Source: Dromiciops gliroides (taxonomy: Eukaryota; Chordata; Mammalia; Microbiotheria; Microbiotheriidae). From it: a stretch of DNA of 64,000 nt. The stretch spans positions 5,792,223 to 5,856,222 of the forward strand of contig NC_057866.1 in the NCBI RefSeq assembly GCF_019393635.1, given 5' to 3'. The translations under genes and the position numbers were made by a program. The notes beneath the pieces are model-generated. The model saw only the letters and a program-made list of their open reading frames with translations, searched no databases and was not told where the DNA came from. This document shows positions 1 through 11,819 of the stretch, piece after piece. Numbering within the stretch: position 1 is the first letter of the stretch; each line of letters starts with the position of its first letter.

Positions 1-177
1 TAAGCGCACTCTAGAGCTTCCACCCTCAGTGAAGGGGCTCTGGAGGGGTCTGATACTTGATGCAATTAACACAGTGCCATATCCCCAAAAGAAGTATCTA
101 TAAGACCTCATTTTCTCCAGCATCTTCATCTTCCTCTGGGCTTGGGACCTGGCCACCTCTGCTGGACAGTGGCAGAC

Positions 178-310
178 AGTGGCAATTGGGGTTAAGCGAC
201 TTGCCCAGGGTCACACAGCTAGTAAGTGTTAAGTGTCTGAGGCCGGATTTGAACTCGGGTACTCCTGAATCCAGGGCCGGTGCTCTATCCACTGTACCAT
301 CTAGCTGCCC
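178..310 (-). mobile_element. CORE SINE (WSINE1/MAR1-like)
   Basis: Reverse copy from GGCAATTGGGGTTAAG to the CTAGCTGCCC head, flanked by an 11-bp target duplication CAGTGGCAGAC (167-177, 311-321). Confidence 0.9.
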
Positions 311-312
311 CA

Positions 313-700
313 GTGGCAGACTTCTAAGGTGAGCCCACAACCCTGCTTTAGCCTTCTCTGATTCTAGTCATTGGGTAGATGACCAAACAATATCATCTCT
401 TTTGTTGCCCCTGTCAAGGAATACCTAGGATACAAACATGTGCATGAAAGACTTCAATCCCAAATTATTCAATCCCAGTATTGGGGAAAGAAAAGGAGGA
501 TGAAAAAGGAGGCAATGAAAGCTGATGGCAAAGAGGACTCCTATTTGTCTTACTTCTTATTTCTGGGCAAAGTAGAATGATTTTGACCTTGGAAATGAAA
601 TAACAAAATGACCAATTAATACATAGCTACCCAAGATGATAAATAAGGAAATAAGAAAATACTTCATTTCCCTCAATGAAATTGGGCTAAGTTTTCAAGT
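313..700. other. Unassigned intergenic sequence
   Basis: AT-rich sequence with no gene, open frame of note or repeat that I recognise. Confidence 0.3.
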
Positions 701-704
701 CAAT

Positions 705-935
705 TAGTCAATAAGCATCTATTATGTGCCAGATACCGTGCTAAGCAATGGGGATACAAAAAAGGGCAGAAGACAGCCCTGCCCTTGAGGAGTTTACAAT
801 CTAATGTGTGAGTGTTGGGAAGGACATACAAATAAATATGTATGGTGTAAGCTCTATCCAGGATAAACAGACAGTCATTAACAAAGGGAAGACACTGGAA
901 ATAAGAGGCATTGGAGAAGGCTTCCTGTCAAGGGA
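705..935 (+). repeat. Old L2/L3-like dispersed repeat
   Basis: Begins with the ATTATGTGCCAGATACCGTG type head and runs through GGGGATACAAA, CTTGAGGAGTTTACAATCTA and a GGCTTCCTGTCAAGG segment. The same family recurs at 21375, 24410 and 63485. Confidence 0.6.
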
Positions 936-1275
936 GTGTCCACTGTTGTTTTGTTGTTTTGGTCAAAGGTGGATCCACAAAAGCTGATATTTGTTTGAAT
1001 TGGATGTTGGCACAAATCAGGGGTGTGCTGGAGCCAGCTCGAACCAAGAGCTAATTGTTACATTTTCAGTGTGAGCATTTACACTTCAGAAATCAGTGAC
1101 ATGACAAATCACGGTTTGATTTATTGTTTTCTTGATTTCTAAACTTAAGAAAGTGACAGAGAAAATGTTAATAAATCAGATTAGACCAAAAGTGTATCAA
1201 GCATCCTCGTGTCCTTCCAGAGAGGCAGCTGTAAAGTGTTTACCAGCACAGCCCTAAAAACCATGTATAAACAAG

Positions 1276-1276
<1 letters not shown>
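936..1276. other. Unassigned intergenic sequence
   Basis: No gene seen. The block around 1020-1200 has the look of an old dispersed repeat, but I cannot name it. Confidence 0.25.

Positions 1277-1319
<43 letters not shown>
1277..1319. repeat. (TG)n microsatellite
   Basis: About 21 uninterrupted TG units. Confidence 0.95.
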
Positions 1320-1323
<4 letters not shown>

Positions 1324-1907
1324 ATGAACAGAGTGAAAACTCCTGTAAGAAAGGGTGGATTATACCGCAGGGAGGCAGAGCTTTAAATCTCCCTCCTCAT
1401 CCCACCTTTCTGCTCTATGCTAACTACTCTGGGTGTCCGTGATTCTGGGCCCAGAAACCAAGCCTGGCGCTCCCCGTGGCCTCCCTCTGCCTTCTCTTTA
1501 CCCGAGCGGTTGGCTGCAATGCAGCAGAGAAGCACAGTCACCCCCCAAAGCAGGAGCCAGACCCCGACCCTAGGAGCCAGGGCGCCGGAGCAGAAGGAAA
1601 AAGGGAAGGGAGTCATTGTGCAACTAGCTAGGATGCTTCTGTCAGATTCCATCTGATTTGCCCAGCAGCCGTGAATTAGAATGTACAATGCCAAGAAATG
1701 TGGAATTAGATTCCAGCCTCCAGCCATAATCTTGATATAACAAGAGGAGGCCAAGGACAAAAATCGTCAGTGCATCATGCTGATCCGAAACTTTTCCAAG
1801 TTTTCAGACTGTGGTATAGCTGCTGAACAGCTCAAGTACAACCCAAGACACAAGGCCTACCTTGAGGGGGTGTCTCTGCAGCAGTTGGAGAAGTTCTTCA
1901 CTTTTTT

Positions 1908-2051
1908 TTTTTTTTTGCAGGGCAATGGGGGTTAAGTGACTTGCCCAGGGTCACACAGCTAGTAAGTGTCAAGTGTCTGAGGCCGGATTTGAACTCAGGT
2001 CCTCCTGAATTCAGGGCCGGTACTCTATCCACTGCACCACCTAGCTGCCCC
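1908..2051 (-). mobile_element. CORE SINE inside the CEP19 pseudogene
   Basis: Full reverse copy with T-tail. Target duplication TTCACTTTTTT on both sides. Confidence 0.9.
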
Positions 2052-2217
2052 TTCACTTTTTTAAAAGGTTTTCTATGGGGACAAACTATGGACCAAACTA
2101 TAGAACAAATTCAGTGGGAAACAACCATTAATCCTGAGGAAGACCTGAACAAACTAGACGATAAGGAACTTGCAACAAGGAAGAACATCATGGACAAACT
2201 CTTTAAGAAGAATCAAA

Positions 2218-2389
2218 GGGGCAGCTAGGTGGCGCAGTGGATAGAGCACCAGCCCTGGAGTCAGGAGGACCTGAGTTCAAATCCGGCCTCAGACACTTAA
2301 CACTTACTAGCTGTGTGACCCTGGGCAAGTCACTTAACCCCAATTGCCTCACTAAAAAAAAAAAAAATCTTAAATTAAAAAAAAAAAGA
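2218..2389 (+). mobile_element. CORE SINE inside the CEP19 pseudogene
   Basis: Full copy from GGGGCAGCTAGGTGGCGCAG to an A-rich tail. Target duplication AAGAATCA. Confidence 0.9.
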
Positions 2390-3030
2390 TAAAGAATCAG
2401 AAAAAGAAGGATGACCCAGATTTTGTCTATGACATTGAAATAAAATTGCTGCAGGACGAGCAGCTAGAGGATTGCAGCTGGGAGGCAGAGGCAGTTGAGG
2501 AGTTCTAATACTAAACAAAGTCAAAAACTTATCAAGACCTAGAAATTGGCATTAGCTCTGACAACATCGTTTAGGTGTTGCAGAATTTTAAAAGGACACT
2601 AAATGTACATATTGGGCCTTTTCAATCAACAAATATTTATTGAGCACCTACTATGTACATATTTATGAATCATCTAACCTGGTATGAAGCTTGCCATCAG
2701 TATACCCATTCTATAGGGGTATTCTATAGGTACAAACAAATGTCCCCTGATGATGAGCAGGGGGGCTTGGCCTGCTAGGAAAAGGCTAATATAAGTAGAG
2801 ATTCCCTAATCCTGAACTCTTAATGCCACATAAAGTAGGCAGAATCTACCTGTGCTAAATGAATGACCAGAACAGTCTAGCTAATTCATAAGTTTGGATC
2901 TTTGTAGAAAAGGTTTTTATATAACAATTGACCTTCTCATAGGAAATTACTCTCCCTTTTTCCAAAACATTTCTTAAGGAAGAAAAACTTTTACATGCCA
3001 GATCAAATTACTTCATTAAAGAAAATAATA

Positions 3031-3190
3031 GGGGGCAGCTGGGTGGTGCAATGGATAGGGCTCCAGTCCTGGATTCAGGAGGACCTGAGTTCAGATCCGG
3101 CCTCAGACACTTGACACTTACTTACTAGCTGTGTGATCCTGGGCAAGTCATTTAACCCTCATTGCCCTGAAAAAAAATAGTAGTAATATT
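3031..3190 (+). mobile_element. CORE SINE
   Basis: Full copy, slightly diverged head, A-rich tail. Target duplication TTCATTAAAGAAA. Confidence 0.88.
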
Positions 3191-3307
3191 AATTCATTAA
3201 AGAAATAGAAAAATTTAAAAAAAGAACTGGTGGATTGCAAAGACATCATCACTAATATTTGGAAGATTGGCTTCCAAAAAGTGGAAAATGAGAGAATGCC
3301 CCAGGAT

Positions 3308-3388
3308 TGGAAGGGGGAGGGAGAAAGAGAGGGGGAGGGGAAGGGAGGGAGAGAGGGAGGGCAAGAGGGAAAGAGAGACAGAGAGAGT
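3308..3388. repeat. Polypurine (GGGA/GAGA) tract
   Basis: About 80 bp of G and A only, abutting the LINE-1 copy to the right. Confidence 0.8.
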
Positions 3389-3404
3389 TTGCTTCAGTCT
3401 GTAG

Positions 3405-5625
3405 TCACACAACATCAGTTCTTTCTCTGGAGGCAGATACCATTTTCAATTGCTAGTCCTTTAGGATTGTATTGGATCATTGTATTGCTGAGAATAGCCA
3501 AGTCATTCATAGTTCATCATACAATACTGCTGTGTACAATGTTCTCCTGGTTCTATTAATTTCCCTTTGTATCAGTTTATGCAAGTCTTCCCAGGTTTTT
3601 CTGAAACTATCCTCCTTTTCATTTTTTATATCACAATAATATTCTATTACAATCAAATACCACTTGTTCAGCCATTCCCCAATTGATGGACATCCTCTCA
3701 ATTTCCAATGCTTCGCTACCACAAAAAGAGTTGCTATAAATATTTTTGTACAAATAAATCCTTTCCCCTTTTTTGATCTCTTTGGGATACAGACCTTGCA
3801 GTGGTATTTCTGGGTCAAGGGGTATGCACAATGTTATAGCCTTTTGGACATAAATCCAAGTTGCTCTCCAGAATGGTTGGATCAGTTCACAACTTCAACG
3901 ACAGTGCTTTAGCATCCCAGTTTTCCCACATCCCCTCCAACATTTATCATTTTCCTTTTTTGTCATATTAGCCAATCTGATAGGTTTGAGGTGGTACCTC
4001 AAGAAGTTGATTTACTTTGCATTCCTCTAATCAATAGTGATTTAGAGCATTTTTATATAACTATAGATAATTTTGATTTCTTCTTATGAAAACTTCCTGT
4101 TTATATCCTTTGATTATTTATCAATTGCACAATGACTCATATTCTTATACATTTAACTCAGTTCTTTATATGTTTGAGAAATGAGGTCTTTACCAGAGAT
4201 ATTTACTGTAAATTCCCCCCCCCCCAGTTTTCTGCTTTCCTTCTAATCTTGGCTGTTTTAGCTTTGTTTGTGCAGAAACTTCTTGATTTTTATATAATCA
4301 AAATAATCCATTTGTTAAGGGCTAAAATTCTAGCTAAACTGTCTAAAATATCTAATGAGTGGTCGCCAATGAATTATAAGCTTTAGCAAGAGTTAGACTT
4401 TTAAGCATTTATTAAGGAGAATAAGAATTGGGTAAAGAGAGAGAAAGGCCTACATTCATCTATCTATTAAAGGGAGAGCAGGTTTCTAGCTCCCTTCTCT
4501 GCCAGAGTCCCCAGGAAAGAGCCCAAGACCAAGCGCCAGTCTCTTCCTTCCTCCTCCCACTAGCCTGCGTCACTTCCTGACGCCAAAGAAAAGACTCCTG
4601 GTCTTGCCCTCAAAGACCTTCGCTTCATGGGCGGAACTCTTCTACAGTAAGTCTCCAGCAGGTGGTGTCATTCCAATCGTTACACATTTTATATTTCAAA
4701 ATGCTTTTTATCTCTTTTTTATTCCCCAATTCTTCTCTTCTTTATAGATCTGACAGGTAAACTATTCCATGCTCCCCTAATTTGCTTTTGATATAATCCT
4801 TTCTATCTGAATTATGTACCCATTTTGAGCTTGTCTTGGTATGATCTATGAGATGTTAGTCTATACCTAGTTTATACCAAACTACTTTCCAGTTTTGCCA
4901 GCGCCTTTTGTCAAATAATGAGTTTTTATCCTAAAACCTTGGATCTTGGGGTTTTTCAAACATTAGATCACTATGGTCTTTTACTACTACATATAGTGTA
5001 TCTAATCTATTCCACTTATCTACCACTTTATTTCTTGGTCAGTACCAGATTATTTTGATGCTTATCCTTTGATAATATGGTTTGAGCTCTGGCATGGTTA
5101 AGCCAACTTTCTTCACTTTTTTTCATTGATTCCCCTAACATTCTTGATCTTTTATTCTTTCAGATGAATTTTGTTATTTTTTTTCTAGCTCTAGAAAATA
5201 ATTTTTGGTAGTTTGATTGGTATGGCACCGAATTAGTTGGTTAACTTAGGTAGAATTGTTATTTTTATTATATTGGCTCAGCCTACCCATGAACAATTAT
5301 TTATTTTTCCAATTATTTAGATCTGTTTTTGTTTTTGTAAAAAGTATCTTACAATTGTGTTCATATAGTTCCTAGATTTGCCTTTTCAGGTAGATTCCCA
5401 AGTATTTTATATTATCTATAGTTATTTTAAATGGCATTTCTCTTTCTAGTTCTTGCTGCTGGACTTTGTTGGTAGCATGTAGAAATGCTCCTGATTTGTG
5501 TGGATGCATTTTGTATCCTGCAACTTTGCTAAAGCTGTTAATTATTTCAACTAGTCTTTTAGTTTATTCTCTAGGATTCTCTACATTACCATATTGTCTG
5601 CCAAGAGGAAGAGTTTTGTTTCATT
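3405..5625 (-). mobile_element. LINE-1, 3' part (ORF2 C-terminal half and 3'UTR), reverse
   Basis: The reverse strand reads the end of a marsupial LINE-1 ORF2. For example, the antisense of the segment before the 3'UTR is at 3560-3990 and matches the plus-strand L1 at 9640-10080. It is truncated at its 5' end and has multiple stops. An LTR fossil sits at about 4338-4684, splitting it. Confidence 0.8.
4338..4684 (-). mobile_element. Solo LTR fossil inserted in LINE-1
   Basis: Reverse-strand LTR-like block of about 350 bp with a TG...CA type outline and an AATAAA poly(A) motif in its R-like region, sitting inside the LINE-1 copy and so younger than it. Family not named; it looks like an endogenous retrovirus LTR. 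No internal region is attached. Confidence 0.5.
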
Positions 5626-5639
5626 GTTGCATGGTGCCC

Positions 5640-6000
5640 TTTTTTGCTTATGTTTCTTGCAAATACTACAATGTGAGAGGACCAAGTGTCCCATGAAATG
5701 GCTTTTCTCATTGCCTTTCAGTACAAAATTAAGCCACCTATGCTCGCTCCTGTATTTGTCAATCCAAGGAGAACCTGCTTCACCCTGAGTCTTTGGCTGC
5801 TTTAGGCCACTGGCCTCCTCTGTATCTGCTGCATTTTCAAATGAAATAACATATGGAGAACTCTTTGAAAACCCACAAGTACTTTCTAAAAGTTCTGTAC
5901 CAGAGTTGTCTCCTTACCCACCAAAACGTGTGACCTTTGGCATTTATAAGCCTTCTGGAGGCTCCTTTAAAATTTTTTTTCACCAGAATTAATGTAATTA
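5640..6000. other. Unassigned sequence
   Basis: No gene or confident repeat between the LINE-1 and the next SINE. Confidence 0.25.
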
Positions 6001-6005
6001 ATTTA

Positions 6006-6165
6006 ATTTTTTTTGGTAGTTTTTTTTTAAGGGAGGCAATTGGGGTTAAGTGACTTGCCCAGGGTCACACAGCTAGTAATTGTCAAGTGTTTGAGGCTGG
6101 ATTTGAACTCAGGTCCTCCTGAATCCAAGGCCAGTGCTTTATCCACTGCGCCACCTAGCTGCCCC
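6006..6165 (-). mobile_element. CORE SINE
   Basis: Full reverse copy. A 16-bp target duplication TAATGTAATTAATTTA (5990-6005 and 6166-6181) fixes the borders. Confidence 0.93.
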
Positions 6166-6486
6166 TAATGTAATTAATTTATATAAAACTAGTAAAAGAT
6201 AAAAAGTTGACATGGAAATTCCACTCCCTAAATTGTCATCTCAGCCTACCCTGCCTTGCCTGATGGTGAGTAGACTGCACTGCTTTTCTGGTCAAAGCCA
6301 TCCACGGCAGCTTTGTTATTCAAACTCAGGTCCCTTTAGTGATTCACCCCTTTGTCAGTCTTCATGGGAGAATTTGACACCTGCTGGAATCAATACCATT
6401 GATGACCTAAGATCAGCTCTCTGCATTTGGGACAAATCTAGTGAGATAAAATGGAATAGGGATAAATGTAACGTCTTATATCTATA

Positions 6487-6722
6487 GAAGCAGCTGGTGG
6501 AGCACTAAGCTTAGAGTCAGGAAGATGTAAGTTCAAATCTGGGCTCAGACACTTCTGTGACACTGAGCAAGTCACTTAACCTCAGTTTTCTCAACTTGAA
6601 AGTGGGGAGAAACAATAGAATTAGCTCTCAGGGTTTTTGTGAGGATCAAATGAAATAATATTTGAAAGGCACTTAGCACAGTGCCTGACATATAGCGGAT
6701 GCTTAATCAATGCTTATTCCCT
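6487..6722 (+). mobile_element. MIR/THER1-type SINE, near full length
   Basis: tRNA-like head, CORE (CACTGAGCAAGTCACTTAACC), TTTCTCAACTTGAAAGTGGG and an L2-like tail ending in GATGCTTAATCAATGCTTATT. Confidence 0.8.
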
Positions 6723-6867
6723 ACCTCTGTGCTCAAGTAGATAGGGAGGAAGGTGTAGATAGAAAGCAGTACTGAAAAATATCTGAAAGTTTTAGCGGCA
6801 ACAAGCTCACCATGAGTCAACAGTCTAACATAGATGGATGGGTGGGTAGGTGGATGGATGGATGGAT

Positions 6868-7640
6868 GTGCAAGGGCCAAATTTTAATTGGGTGGCTCAC
6901 TGTAATATTGGGGTTCAGAAAATAATGAGAGACCTCTAGGTCCAAAGTTTCCTCCCTTCCAAACTGCCTTTTGTAGTTATTTTTTCCCAGACTAATAAGA
7001 AAGGAGGTTAACAGCCTCTTTTCTACAAAAAAAAAAAAAAAAACAAACCCATGTTTTATTAAAGGGAACAAAATTTACAACACAGGTGAAGTTAATAAAG
7101 GCAGGAACAACGAGGAAGAGAAAACAAATAAGCTCCCTGGCTCTAGCAAAGACTGACTCATACCCCAAACTTGCTTGCTACTCAGCTAGCTCAAAGAGCT
7201 GGCCTCACTTCCACTCACCACCTAGGGTCCGTAGCTTTTCTTTTTTTTTTTTTCCTTTTTTTCTTCTTTTGGTGAGGCAGTTGGGGTTAAGTGACTTGCC
7301 CAAGGTCACACAGCCAGTAAGTGTTAAGTGTCTGAGGCCAGATTTAAACTCAGGTCCTCCTGACTCCAAAGCCACTGCACCACCTAGCTGTCCCCATAGT
7401 TTTTAAGTGAGGGTCAGCTGTGCAATCCCTCTCCAGTTCACTCTGATGCTCTCTTACTCTCCCAGCAGAATGACTGTCTCTTCCCTTCATAGTTCCTCTC
7501 TCCCTCCCCCAAAGGCGAGGTCCCTCAAGCTGATTGTCTGAGAGAGGTCTCTTGCTAATGTCAGCAGCACACCAACATGTCACTCAGGGTTGGCCAGGTG
7601 TGGCCTCCATCCAATCATCCCCAAGTAGATACTTAGTCAG
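6868..7640 (-). mobile_element. Solo LTR fossil, same family as 8033-8641
   Basis: Shares long stretches in order with 8033-8641: the GAGAGACCTCTAGGT run, CTAATAAGAAAGGAG, a TTTTATTAAAGGGAA poly(A)-like region, and the GGCCAGGTGTGGCC run near the end. A CORE SINE sits inside at 7240-7394. Endogenous retrovirus LTR, broken. No internal region. Confidence 0.55.
7240..7394 (-). mobile_element. CORE SINE inside LTR fossil
   Basis: Reverse copy with T-rich tail and the CACCTAGCTGTCCCC head. A short imperfect target duplication, TAGYTTTT, is visible. Confidence 0.85.
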
Positions 7641-7726
7641 TTTCTCATTCTCACCCAATTCAAACAATACTAAGTCAATCAGGTGAAGCACCTGGGTGTC
7701 TGCCAAATTCCATTATTTTATCACAG

Positions 7727-7797
7727 ATGGATGGATGGATGGATGGATGGATGGATGGATGGATGGATGGATGGATGGATGGATGGATGGATGGATG
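7727..7797. repeat. (GGAT)n microsatellite
   Basis: About 17 GGAT/ATGG units. A shorter, less perfect array of the same motif lies at 6833-6868. Confidence 0.95.
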
Positions 7798-8032
7798 AAA
7801 AATCAATTGTTAAGCATTTACTATGTGCCAGCAAAGGCCACAAATAGAAAAGTAAAACATTTTAGTTCAAGCTGGGTTCATGTTCCAATTCTGTTGCCTT
7901 CTTGCTTAGTGACATTGCGAAAGTTTCCAGGTCCCAGTTTCATTGTCTGCAAAATGAGGGAATTGGATGATATTCTCTGCAGCCCCTCCCCAGTTACATT
8001 AACTGGTTGATGTTTATTCTAAGGTCCAACTC

Positions 8033-8641
8033 TGGGGGCCAAATTTAATATATGAAGAGTTAATTGAGTGGCTCGTATATTGGGGTCCTGAAGATAATGA
8101 GGGACCTCTAGGTTTAAAGCTCCCTCCTCTCTGAAACTGCCTTTTTAGATATTTCTCCCTGGCCAATAAGAAAGGAGCCTTACAGCTTCTGTTCCACAGA
8201 TGAATCCAATTTTATTAAGGAGAATAAGGTAAACAGCAAAAGGCAAAATTAACAAAATCAAAGACAAGGAAATAGGGGAGAAGAAATACGGATAATCCTC
8301 CTAGGTCTAACCTAAGTCTATTCAAAAGAGCAGAGTAACTTACCACCTGGAGCTTATAGCTTCAATGGGAAGCACAGCTTACAACCAGGCTTGCTGCTGC
8401 TTCTGCTCGCGCCACACTGGAAGGGCAGAAGAGAGAGAGAGCTCTGCAAGAGACTCAGACTCCCCTCAGCGAGCATCTAATCTTCCTCTCTCAAAAGGAG
8501 GTCCTTCAAAAACTTCCTATGGAGAGAGGTTTCTCCTTCTGACCTCAGTAGCATATGTAACTTCAGGACGGGCCAGGTGTGGCCCCTCCCAAATGAGTCA
8601 GCCAAATTCTAATAATTTTACCACGCCTCCAAGATTTCACA
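8033..8641 (-). mobile_element. Solo LTR fossil (about 0.6 kb)
   Basis: TG...CA-bounded block (TGGGGGCC to TTTCACA) with a poly(A)-type motif on the reverse strand near the left side. Related to 6868-7640. Endogenous retrovirus family not named. No internal genes nearby. Confidence 0.55.
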
Positions 8642-8689
8642 GTCTATAGTTCCCCACTACTACCAAATTTGTTCCCGGCTTGGATAGTC

Positions 8690-8830
8690 TATACTCTAAG
8701 GTACCTCTCAGATCTGACATTCTGTTCTAAGACCCCAACCAGCCCTGACATTCCATGTTCTAAAACACCTCCAAGTTGACATTCTCTCTTCTCAGGTCTC
8801 TACCAGCCCTGACATTAAACGTTCATGGGT
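8690..8830. repeat. Degenerate tandem repeat, unit about 33-35 bp
   Basis: Four copies of a unit of the form CTAAG-ACC-CAGCCCTGACATTCTGTT. A similar single unit is seen near 40890-40930, suggesting the 3' end of an old dispersed repeat. Confidence 0.55.
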
Positions 8831-9059
8831 CCAGTCTAGTGCCCACATTCTGAGACTCTGAATAGTCAGAAAACTTTAGGGTTTTTGGTTGTACATGGTC
8901 TGTGTCTCAGACAAGAAGCTTTTGTCATGTGCCCATTGGTTTCCAGGTCCCAAACATGGCAAGGTCAGTTTGAGCAATCATAGCATCTGAGTATCTGGAT
9001 AGCCTTAGGTTGAATGAAATCCTGGGGGAAATTCGGCAGAGCTGACTGCCAAAACCACC

Positions 9060-10085
9060 ATCATCAAATGCAAATATCCCAGCTTTGGGGACAAGAACTC
9101 ATTAATTGACAAAAAGCGCTGGGAAAACTGGAAAGTAGTTTGTTATAAACTAGGTATAGACCAACATCTCATACCATATAGCAAGATAAGGTCAAAATGG
9201 GTACATGATTTATATATAAAGGATGATATCCTAAGCAAATTAGGGGAGCATGGAATAGTTTATCTGTCAGATCTATGGAGAAAGAAAGAATTTAGAAACA
9301 AAACAAGAGATAGAGAGCATTACAAAATGCAAAATGTATAATTTTGATTACTTGAAGTTAAAAAGTTTTTGCAGGAACAAAACCAATGCAGCCAAGAGTA
9401 GAAGGAAAGTAGAAAACTGGGTGGAGGAAGGGGCAAAATTAATAGGAAGTATCTTGGATAAAGACCTCATTTCTCAAAAAAATAAAAAAACTGAGTCAAA
9501 TTTATAAGAATACAAGTCATTCTCCAATTGATAAATGGTCAAAGGATATAAATAGGCAGTTTTCAGATGAAGAAATCAAAGCTATCTATAATCGTAGGAA
9601 AAAATGCTCTAAATCATTATTGATTAGAGAAATGCAAATTAAAGCAACTTCTTGAGGTACTACCTCATATCTATCAGATTGGCTAATATGACAAAAAAAG
9701 GAAAATGATAAATGTTGGAGAGGATGTGAGACAACTGGGACATTAATGCATTGTTGTTGGAGTTGTGACCTGATCCAACCATTCTGATAAGCAATTTGGA
9801 ACTGTGCCCAAAGGCTATTATAAAACTGTGCATACCCTTTGACCCAGCAACATGACTACTAGGTCTGTACTCCAAAAAGATCAAAGAAAGGGAAAGGATT
9901 TATTTGTAAAAAAAAAAACAAAAACAAAAAAACAACAACTATTTATAGCAGGTCTTTTTTTGGTGGCAAAGAATTGGAAATTGAGGCTTTGTTTACCAAT
10001 CAGGGAATGACTGGACAAATTATTACATATGATTGCAATAGAATACTGTTGTGCTGTAAGAAATTAAGAGATGGATAATTTCATA
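9060..10085 (+). mobile_element. LINE-1, ORF2 C-terminal part, plus strand
   Basis: Reads the end of LINE-1 ORF2 with many stops. Truncated at both ends; the 3' side runs into a purine microsatellite. Confidence 0.8.
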
Positions 10086-10190
10086 AATGCCTGGGCAGGG
10101 ACAATTTTGTTTCTGTCTTTGTGTCCCCAGTGCCTACCATGTATAAAATACTTCCTAAATGTTGGTTGAACCAAACTGAAGAAAGAAGGG

Positions 10191-10358
<168 letters not shown>

Positions 10359-10369
10359 CCATGTCCTGG

Positions 10370-10780
10370 GACAAATTAGCCAAACGAAGCTCACCCAAGA
10401 GCAGGAACCCTGAGTCATCTATCCCCAGGGAAGGACTAGAGAGCCCGATTCCATCTCTTTCCCAAAGCACTGCTTGAGTTCACTAAACCCACAATCTCAG
10501 GGGACATGAAGACTCCGGGCAAGAAAATCTACCCAGGAAATCAGTTTTTCTGGCTGACAATCCTGAAAGCCCAGGCAGAAATTCTGGGAATAGATTCCAA
10601 GGAGTCCACGATGGTGTATCCTTTCAGAAAGGAAGTGACAGAAGTCCGGTTTCCCTTTTCCTTGGAATGACCCTACTTCAGTAGGGGTTGGCCCAGTCAT
10701 TACCTCATTCTCTTGTGCTATCTTTCTCCAAAGGTTGAAATTCAGATTTACTGCCCAATTTGATTTTGGTTCAAAAGGCC
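10370..10780. other. Unassigned sequence
   Basis: No gene or repeat recognised. Confidence 0.25.
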
Positions 10781-10784
10781 ATCT

Positions 10785-10900
10785 ATTTAAAGCTGGAAGG
10801 AACCAAAGAATTCATTGAGTCCTTCCGCCCCATTTATAGATAAACTGAGGCCCAAGGTCACAGAATTCAAACCCAGATGCCCTCACTCCAGACGAAGTCT
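10785..10900 (-). repeat. MIR-like fragment
   Basis: AAACTGAGGCCCAAGGTCACAG and the preceding GCTGGAAGGAACC block are MIR/L3-like. Confidence 0.45.
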
Positions 10901-11304
10901 TCTCTGCCCACTCCACCCCATTGTTCTGCCATCACCATGAAGGATGAGCAACATGTGATGATGCTTCCCCTACCTTTCTTAAAGGAGGAGGCAGGAGGGG
11001 GAGAAGAGAGGCTCCCCGAACACCCTCCACACTCTAAATTTCTACAAAGCCTCAAGGAACTAGAATCTTCAGGGAATGGAATTTCCTGGATAACTGAACT
11101 TCCAGTTAATAGAGAAACAAAAGGCCTCTTTTGATTCAATCCTGGTTGGAATCCATTCTAAAAAATGATAACTTCCTCAGTGGATCCACATGGCCTGACA
11201 ATCCCACTGGGACTCATGATTCCCCAAATGAACACCATGGAAGGCATAGGAGATAGGGTTGTCCATGAGGATGTCCTTGAGACCTGCTGGCATTAAATTT
11301 TCTT

Positions 11305-11457
11305 GTTTTGTTTTGTTTTTTGTGGGGCAATGGGGGTTAAGTGACTTGCCCAGGGTCACATAGCTAGTAAGTGTCAAGTGTCTGAGGCTGGATTTGAATT
11401 CAGGTCCTCCTGACTCCAGGGCTGGTGCTTTATCCACTGCGCCATCCAGCTGCCCCC
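11305..11457 (-). mobile_element. CORE SINE
   Basis: Full reverse copy. Imperfect 15-bp target duplication CATTARATTTTCTTG on both sides. Confidence 0.9.
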
Positions 11458-11713
11458 GACATTAGATTTTCTTGACCAAATGAGATAACACCTATAAAGT
11501 ACTTTGGAAACCTTAAAGGATGATGTAGACATGACTTGCTATGAATAATGCACAATAATTATGATTATTTATCATACCTAATCATTCAAATAATTATTTG
11601 ATTATGTGGCCATCATTCTATTTAGTTATTTATTATGATGAATTGGTGATAATAATTAGTAATTATTCACATTAATCTTTCCTCTTTAGTCTTAGCTGAA
11701 TGCCAGACAACAA

Positions 11714-11815
11714 CCCCCAGAAAGGGTTCCCTGATGGAGAGCTGGCTAATTCTACATCCCACACCCCGCTGGTCATCAGGAATACCCCTACCCTGGGCCA
11801 AAATCGCCTATGCCC
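11714..11815 (+). repeat. Short local duplication, copy 1
   Basis: About 100 bp nearly matching 13989-14026 plus 14185-14262 (CCCCAGAAAGGG, CTCCCTGATG, GAGCTGGCTAATTCTACATC, CATCAGGAAT). Copies are about 2.3 kb apart in the same orientation. Confidence 0.75.
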
Positions 11816-11819
11816 TAGA

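Larger units (their letters stand above)
1681..2508 (+). pseudogene. CEP19: Processed pseudogene of CEP19 (centriolar protein), split by two SINEs
   Basis: An intronless copy of the centrosomal protein 19 coding region. Segments recognised in order: [50 protein letters not shown], then [31 protein letters not shown] and a final EAVEEF stop. CEP19 has about 163 aa and works at centrioles and cilia. This copy has an in-frame TAA at codon 20 (1738-1740). A minus-strand SINE sits at about 1908-2051 (target duplication TTCACTTTTTT) and a plus-strand SINE at about 2218-2389 (target duplication AAGAATCA). The missing introns point to L1-mediated retrocopying. It is not functional. Confidence 0.9.
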
